The notes under the pieces: model-generated
What the model saw: only the letters and a program-made list of their open reading frames with translations
Told to the model about the DNA's origin: nothing
The model's database searches: none
In this document: piece after piece, positions 7,000 through 11,106 of the stretch
How the letters are laid out: every line of letters starts with the position of its first letter
Numbering within the stretch: the first letter of the stretch is position 1
NCBI GenBank assembly: GCA_019689615.1
Contig: JADGHD010000106.1
Coordinates: 1 to 11,106, forward strand
Reading direction: 5' to 3'
From: Frankia sp.
Lineage (GTDB): Bacteria > Actinomycetota > Actinomycetes > Frankiales > Frankiaceae
Length of the DNA stretch: 11,106 nt
Translations under genes and position numbers: made by a program

Positions 7000-7956
7000 G
7001 TGGTCGTTCAGGAGCAGGTCGTCCTCAACGGGCACGCGGGACGGCTCGTCGGTGACCGGTGGGACCCGGCCGGGTCGCTGCCGCGCCGCGGGCTCGTGCT
7101 GCTGCTGCACGGTGGTGGGCAGACCCGGCACTCCTGGCGGCGCACCGGGGAGCGGGTGGCGGCGCTCGGCTGGTCGGCGGTCGCCCTCGACGCCCGCGGC
7201 CACGGCGACAGCGACTGGGACCCGCGGGGCGACTACGGCCACCAGGCCCTCGCCGCCGACCTCAACGCCGCGATCGAGCAGCTCGGTGAGAAGCAGCCGG
7301 TCCTGGTCGGGGCGTCCATGGGTGGGATCACCGCGCTCATGGCCCAGGCGGCCAACCCCCAGCTCGGCCGGGCGCTCGTCCTCGTCGACATCACGCCGCG
7401 GATCGAGCCGGAGGGGGTGAAGAACATCTTCCGGTTCATGACCTCGGCCCCGGACGGGTTCGCGTCGCTGGAGGATGCCGCGGACGCGATCGCCGCCTAC
7501 AACCCCCACCGCCCGCGCCCGACCAACCTCGAGGGCCTGAAGAAGAACCTGCGGCTGCGCGACGGCCGCTGGTACTGGCACTGGGACCCGGCGTTCCTGC
7601 GGCTGCGCGACGAGGCCCGCCGGGATCTCGCCGCCGACGCGGGCGGCGGGAACGGCGGCGACTCCGTCTTCCCGCGGGTCGACTACGAGACGATCGCAGA
7701 CGAGGCCCGCGAGATGGCCGAGCGGGACGGGCTGCGCGACGCCGCCAGAAGGATCAAGGTCCCGACCCTGCTGGTCCGCGGGCGGCACTCGGACATCGTC
7801 AGCGACGAGGGCGTCGCCGAGCTGCTCCAGCTCATCCCGCACGCCGAGTACGTCGACGTCAGCAACGCCGGGCACATGGTCGCCGGGGACGACAACGACG
7901 TCTTCGCCGGCCGCCTCGGCGACTTCCTCGACCGCCTCCCGCCCACCGTCGGCTGA
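7000..7956 (+). CDS. Alpha/beta hydrolase
   Basis: A 318-residue cytosolic hydrolase of the alpha/beta fold, without a signal peptide. The oxyanion-hole segment is LLLHGGGQTRHSW (34-46). The nucleophile elbow is GASMGG with S106. The catalytic acid is probably D265 in RGRHSDIVSDEG and the base H292 in SNAGHMVAGDDN; ALDARGHGDSDW (62-73) is the usual strand-4 motif. A cap domain spans about 140-250. Overall it resembles the haloperoxidase/epoxide-hydrolase/esterase group, but the sequence does not settle substrate or bond. I chose GTG at 7000, preceded by AGAGAGG at a 6-base distance; an in-frame GTG at 6937 lacks this signal. It is divergent from the F420-dependent oxidoreductase with the TGACAT operator between them, and convergent with the zinc-ribbon gene (25 bases between stops). 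Confidence 0.9.
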   Translation: MVVQEQVVLNGHAGRLVGDRWDPAGSLPRRGLVLLLHGGGQTRHSWRRTGERVAALGWSAVALDARGHGDSDWDPRGDYGHQALAADLNAAIEQLGEKQPVLVGASMGGITALMAQAANPQLGRALVLVDITPRIEPEGVKNIFRFMTSAPDGFASLEDAADAIAAYNPHRPRPTNLEGLKKNLRLRDGRWYWHWDPAFLRLRDEARRDLAADAGGGNGGDSVFPRVDYETIADEAREMAERDGLRDAARRIKVPTLLVRGRHSDIVSDEGVAELLQLIPHAEYVDVSNAGHMVAGDDNDVFAGRLGDFLDRLPPTVG

Positions 7957-7981
7957 CCCACGGCCCGCGCCGGTCAGCCGG

Positions 7982-8338
7982 TCACGGGAAACGGCGGGTC
8001 CGCGGCTCGCGCTGGGGCCAGAACCGGGTGAAGAACTTCGGCACCGTCGCCCTGCGCTCCGCCGTCGCCCGGCGCGAGGTGACCAGGGGGCGGGGCGGCT
8101 CCTTCGTTATCCGCCGCGGCAGGTGGGTGGTGTCCAGCCAGTTGACGTCGAGACCGCCGCACCGCGGGCAGCGCCGCCCCAGCGCCGGCGACGGGACGGG
8201 CACCGAGCCCCGGCAGTACGACTCCACGGTGTCGCCGTCGTAGTCGGTCGCCCGGACCCGCTCGAGGTGCTCTCGCCAGTCCCACCCGCACCGCCGGCAG
8301 GTGAACTCGATGTCGACGGGTGCCCGTTCGACCTGCAT
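7982..8338 (-). CDS. Small zinc-ribbon protein of unknown function
   Basis: A 118-residue hypothetical protein. Two Cys-x-x-Cys knuckles, CRRC (14-17) and CPRC (57-60), predict one bound zinc in a ribbon fold; C42 is an additional cysteine. Between them is an acidic stretch (TDYDGDTVES). The last 40 residues are strongly basic (ITKEPPRPLVTSRRATAERR region and RTRRFP end), suggesting contact with nucleic acid, though this is inference. The start is well supported: ATG at 8338 with GGGAGG five bases upstream. It is divergent from the anti-phage-type deaminase, sharing the 254-base region that holds a palindrome and hairpins, and it may be functionally linked to it, but neighbourhood alone does not prove that. 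I do not recognise a named family. Confidence 0.75.
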   Translation of the reverse strand: MQVERAPVDIEFTCRRCGWDWREHLERVRATDYDGDTVESYCRGSVPVPSPALGRRCPRCGGLDVNWLDTTHLPRRITKEPPRPLVTSRRATAERRATVPKFFTRFWPQREPRTRRFP

Positions 8339-8357
8339 GGCGACCTCCCGCTGCGCT

Positions 8358-8378
8358 GGTACCGGTCCTGCCGGTACC
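8358..8378. promoter_or_regulatory. 21-bp palindrome in the divergent control region
   Basis: Perfect arms GGTACCGG (8358-8365) and CCGGTACC (8371-8378) with a 5-base spacer, 20 bases upstream of the zinc-ribbon ATG and about 215 upstream of the deaminase start. The form suits a dimeric repressor's operator; it could equally form a hairpin in the zinc-ribbon transcript's leader. No regulator for it is visible in the window. Confidence 0.4.
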
Positions 8379-8412
8379 GTTCCCGCTGGCCTCCCCCGGC
8401 GCACCAGCCGGT

Positions 8413-8565
8413 GTGCCCCCGCCAGGGGCACTATGTCCCGCCACGGCGGGACCGCCCGCTCTTGTCCCGGCCGGTGCCGCAGGGCCGGGGGCGATTGCCG
8501 AGCCGGGGCGGCCCTGCAAGGGTGAGCGTGGGTGGCCGGCCTGCCCGAGCGGGCAGCGGGCCGGC
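8413..8565 (+). promoter_or_regulatory. Array of four hairpins upstream of the deaminase gene
   Basis: Successive inverted repeats: GTGCCCC/GGGGCAC (8413-8419 with 8425-8431, loop 5); TCCCGC/GCGGGA (8436-8441 with 8446-8451, loop 4); GCAGGGCC/GGCCCTGC (8479-8486 with 8510-8517); and a compound stem of GCCGGC plus CTGCCC (8535-8546) with GGGCAG (8551-8556) and GCCGGC (8560-8565), interrupted by a 3-base bulge, loop GAGC. They fill the leader of a gene whose best-studied relatives (AvcID) are held in check by an upstream small RNA. High G+C makes chance stems frequent; four in a row with perfect arms is still notable. Whether this is a leader, a separate RNA or chance is unknown. Confidence 0.35.
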
Positions 8566-8592
8566 GCGCGGACGACCATGCGGCAGGGGGCC

Positions 8593-10299
8593 ATGACCGA
8601 CGAGCGCACGGCCCAGGCGGCGCCGGCCCGGGCGGCGGCGTCCGCGGGCTGCGAGCGAAGCCTCGCCGACCACCTGCGCACGCCCGAGCTGGTGTTCGGG
8701 ATCGTGCGCACCGTCGGCACCGAGACCGCGCCGGTGCTGCAGGAGCTGCACGCCGCCCTGGCCGCCGCGAACTACCTGGTCTTCCGGATCGAGCTGGACG
8801 CGCTGCTGGCGCCGGGGATCCCGCCGGCCGACGAGCCGGCCCGCCTCGAGCTGCTCATGGACGCCGGCGACCAGCTGCGCCACCGGCTCGGCCGGGCCGA
8901 CGCGGTCGCGCTCACCGGGATCCGGGAGATCCACCGCATCCGCGGCTCGGCCGGCGTCGACCACACCCGGCCCCGGGCGTTCGTCCTGGACAGCCTGTCG
9001 CACAGGGCCGAGGTCGAGACGCTGCGCCAGGTGTACGGGCGGCGCGCGTTCTTCATCGCCTGCGACGCCCCGCGGCCGGAGCGGGCCCGGCTGCTCGCCC
9101 AGCAGTTCGAGCGCAGCGCGGGGCTCGCGCCCACCGAGGCCGAGCAGGCGGCGACGCACGCCGTCGACCGCGACTTCGGGCTGGCCACCAGCCGGACCGC
9201 GCCGCCGGTGCCGCGGGCGCTGCGGCTGTCGTCGTCGGCCGCGCTGGAGCGCTGCGACCTGTTCGTCCGCTGCGACGACCCGACCCAGACCCGCCGGCAC
9301 GTGCGCCGGCTGGTCGAGTGCATCCACAGCCACCCGTTCCACACGCTCACGCTCGACGAGCTCGGTATGGCGGCGGCCTACCGCGGGTCGCTGACGACCG
9401 CCGTGCTCGCCCGCCGGGTCGGCACGGCGATCATGGTCGACGAGCAGATCGTCGCGGTCGGCGCGAACGAGGTGCCCAAGGCCGGCGGTGGCTACTACCA
9501 CGGCGAGAGCCAGCCGGACGGCCGGGAGTTCATGGCCGGCCTTGACGCCAGCGACGGGATCCGCGCCCAGATCCTCGCCGACCTGCTGGCCCGGCTGCGG
9601 CCCGGCTGGTTCACCCCGGAGCTGCAGCGGCGCACGATCGCCGAGCTCACCCAGATGGCGGTCAACGACGCGGAGATCCGCGACGCCGACCTGTTCGACG
9701 TGATCGAGTACGGCCGGACCACACACGCCGAGATGGTGGCGATCACCTCGGCGGCCCGCCGCGGGATAGCGATCGGCGGCGGCACGCTCTACAGCACGAC
9801 GCTGCCCTGCCACGAGTGCACCCGCAACATCATCGCGTCCGGCCTGCGGCGGGTCGTCTACCTGGAGCCGTACCACAAGAGCAAGGGCGGGGAGCTGCAC
9901 CGGGACGCGATCGACCTGTTCCCCGAGCCGGCCACGCGCACCGACCGGGTGTCGTTCGAGCCGTTCTCCGGCTTCTCCCACCGCCGGATCTCCGACCTGT
10001 TCTCCTGGGTGCCGCGCAAGGCCGACGACGTCCGCCGCGACCGGGGCGAGCCGATCCGCCTGGACGGGCGGGCCGTGATCTGGCGCGCCCACGAGGCGGC
10101 GCTGCGCCCCAGCATCAGCGACCAGCGGTTCGCCGAGACCGACCAGCTCACCTGCATGATCACCGAGCTGCGGGTGCTGGCCGCGCTCCAGGAGCCGCGC
10201 CCGCGCGCCGCCTGCCCGGCCCTGGCCGAGCTGGACACGCTGCTGGACACGATCGCCGCCACGCTCGACGGCGGCACCACCGCGTCGGCGGCCGGCTAG
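8593..10299 (+). CDS. Anti-phage dCTP/dCMP deaminase, AvcD-like (P-loop + deaminase)
   Basis: A 568-residue two-domain protein. The N-terminal part starts with ELVFGIVRTVGTETAPVLQE and has the nucleotide-kinase-like P-loop region of the family at residues 36-45; its Gly-rich loop is degenerate (Arg39, no GK[ST]). The middle segment AFVLDSLSHRAEVETLRQVYG matches the part that follows in these proteins. The C-terminal deaminase (about 260-480) has zinc ligands H378, C406 and C409 and the proton-shuttling E380, in HAEM and PCHEC, then RRVVYLEPYHKS and VSFEPFSGF, all typical. Known members convert dC nucleotides to dU forms upon phage infection and starve phage replication; they are toxic if unrestrained. 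Start: ATG 8593 has AGGGGG close by (2-base gap); ATG 8578, five codons earlier, is a fair alternative. Upstream hairpins and a divergent zinc-ribbon gene flank it. The family assignment is strong; antiviral action in this organism is inferred. Confidence 0.9.
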   Translation: MTDERTAQAAPARAAASAGCERSLADHLRTPELVFGIVRTVGTETAPVLQELHAALAAANYLVFRIELDALLAPGIPPADEPARLELLMDAGDQLRHRLGRADAVALTGIREIHRIRGSAGVDHTRPRAFVLDSLSHRAEVETLRQVYGRRAFFIACDAPRPERARLLAQQFERSAGLAPTEAEQAATHAVDRDFGLATSRTAPPVPRALRLSSSAALERCDLFVRCDDPTQTRRHVRRLVECIHSHPFHTLTLDELGMAAAYRGSLTTAVLARRVGTAIMVDEQIVAVGANEVPKAGGGYYHGESQPDGREFMAGLDASDGIRAQILADLLARLRPGWFTPELQRRTIAELTQMAVNDAEIRDADLFDVIEYGRTTHAEMVAITSAARRGIAIGGGTLYSTTLPCHECTRNIIASGLRRVVYLEPYHKSKGGELHRDAIDLFPEPATRTDRVSFEPFSGFSHRRISDLFSWVPRKADDVRRDRGEPIRLDGRAVIWRAHEAALRPSISDQRFAETDQLTCMITELRVLAALQEPRPRAACPALAELDTLLDTIAATLDGGTTASAAG

Positions 10300-10365
10300 C
10301 GACCGCAGCCGCCGGCACCGGCCGGCCACGCGTCCGCCACCCCGGCCGCCGGTCCGGCCGCACCC

Positions 10366-10385
10366 GCGCCCCGGCCGGCGGGCGC
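10366..10385. terminator. Weak hairpin between convergent deaminase and phosphatase genes
   Basis: Arms GCGCCC (10366-10371) and GGGCGC (10380-10385) with an 8-base loop lie in the 91-base gap between two convergent stop codons. There is no T-run, and the arms are short for this G+C, so the call rests mainly on position. Confidence 0.25.
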
Positions 10386-10390
10386 TGGCG

Positions 10391-11106
10391 CTACTCGCCG
10401 TTCAGCGAGCCTGGCGGCAGGTGGCTGACGTCGTTGAAGGCGTGCAGGACGGCGGGGCCGTCGCCGTACCAGGCGATCGTCGTCAGCGAGGCGAGGTCGA
10501 GGTGCAGGCGGTAGAACACCGACGGGTCGGCGGCCAGCGCCAGCGACGTGGCGGACTTGATCGGGCCCATGTGGCTGACCAGCAGCAGGCGGGCGCCGGG
10601 GTGGCCGGCGCGCAGCCGGTCGATGGCGGCGCCGACCCGGGCCACCGTGGCGGCCAGGCTCTCCCCGCCCGGCGGTGGGACCTCCGGGTCCGCGAGCCAC
10701 GCGGTGAGCGCGTCCGGGAAGCGCTCGCGGGCCTCGGCGAAGGTCAGGCCCTCCCAGGCGCCGAAGTCGGTCTCGCGCAGGTCGTCGTCGGTGACCAGCT
10801 CGACCGCACCGCGGCGGCCGTCCGGCGTCACCAGGCCGGGCAGCACCGCCTCGGCGGTCTGCCTGGCGCGCTTGAGCGGTGAGCTGACCACCAGGTCGAA
10901 CACCTCGCCGGCCAGCCGGGACGCGACGGCCGCCGCCTGGGCCAGGCCGGTGTCGGTGAGCGGCGCGTCGATCGAGCCGCCGAACCGCTTCTGCACCGAC
11001 ACCTGGGTCTGCCCGTGCCGCAGCAGCACGGTGCGGGTCGGCGGGGCCGGCGGGGCCACCCAGCCGGTGAGCCGGCGGGTGGTGGGATCGGGCACCGGGG
11101 CCGGGT
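10391..11106 (-). CDS. Histidine phosphatase domain protein, 5' end outside the window
   Basis: The visible part (234 residues counted from an in-frame GTG at 11095) is a complete phosphoglycerate-mutase-like histidine phosphatase domain. The phospho-accepting histidine is H27 in LLRHGQT; R76/R78 in SSPLKRARQTA, E108 in LRETDFGAWEG and H175 in VSHMG complete the active site. The first 20 residues (TTRRLTGWVAPPAPPT) look like a Pro/Ala linker rather than a start; the GTG has no ribosome binding site and the frame stays open to the window edge. In actinobacteria this very domain type is commonly the C-terminal half of a bifunctional RNase HI/acid (alpha-ribazole) phosphatase such as Mycobacterium Rv2228c, so I expect an RNase H domain just beyond the edge. 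If it is instead a free-standing enzyme, alpha-ribazole phosphatase or a phosphoglycerate mutase-like activity is possible. Confidence 0.8.
   Translation of the reverse strand, partial: PAPVPDPTTRRLTGWVAPPAPPTRTVLLRHGQTQVSVQKRFGGSIDAPLTDTGLAQAAAVASRLAGEVFDLVVSSPLKRARQTAEAVLPGLVTPDGRRGAVELVTDDDLRETDFGAWEGLTFAEARERFPDALTAWLADPEVPPPGGESLAATVARVGAAIDRLRAGHPGARLLLVSHMGPIKSATSLALAADPSVFYRLHLDLASLTTIAWYGDGPAVLHAFNDVSHLPPGSLNGE

Noticed and set aside
8320..8577. N-terminal extension of the deaminase to an upstream start at 8320
   Set aside because: It would add about 90 Pro/Ala-rich residues, overlap the start of the divergent gene and translate the hairpin region; relatives begin shortly before the P-loop segment.
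8431..10329. Long minus-strand open frame opposite the deaminase
   Set aside because: Low-complexity Arg/Gly/Val composition without motifs, while the opposite strand has clear catalytic residues.

Overview
The window comes from a very GC-rich actinobacterium. The overall G+C, the frequent GTG starts, start/stop overlaps of the GTGA type, a predicted F420-dependent oxidoreductase and the protein styles fit Frankia or a relative. The genus is an inference; there is no rRNA or other marker gene here.

Layout, left to right. An extreme G/C homopolymer stretch precedes a plus-strand Old Yellow Enzyme-type NADH:flavin oxidoreductase (158-1375). It converges, across a strong hairpin terminator, on a minus-strand secreted lytic transglycosylase-like protein (1638-2099). 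That gene has a leader of about 220 nt with nested inverted repeats and a hairpin over its ribosome binding site. About 0.7 kb without a convincing gene follows. Next is a minus-strand operon, an MFS drug exporter (3864-5474) whose stop overlaps the start of a TetR regulator (3070-3867). Upstream of it lies a minus-strand luciferase-like F420-dependent oxidoreductase (5835-6695), divergent from a plus-strand alpha/beta hydrolase (7000-7956). Two separate control regions, upstream of the exporter and between the oxidoreductase and the hydrolase, carry the same TGACAT half-site with matching spacing. This suggests a small regulon, probably under the TetR protein: exporter, oxidoreductase and hydrolase acting on one unknown small molecule. 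A 23-bp tandem repeat abuts the second operator.

The right part is the most interesting. A plus-strand two-domain protein (8593-10299) has a degenerate P-loop nucleotide-kinase-like N-terminus and a deoxycytidylate-deaminase C-terminus with all zinc and catalytic residues. It matches the architecture of the anti-phage dCTP deaminases (AvcD type), which deplete deoxycytidine nucleotides during phage infection. Its upstream region holds four consecutive perfect or near-perfect hairpins and a 21-bp palindrome, shared with a divergent small zinc-ribbon gene (7982-8338). In Vibrio AvcID an upstream small RNA is the antitoxin, so this structured leader deserves a test as an RNA partner. The window ends inside a minus-strand histidine phosphatase (from 10391), probably the C-terminal half of an actinobacterial RNase H/phosphatase fusion.

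No tRNA, rRNA, CRISPR array, insertion sequence or transposase was found.
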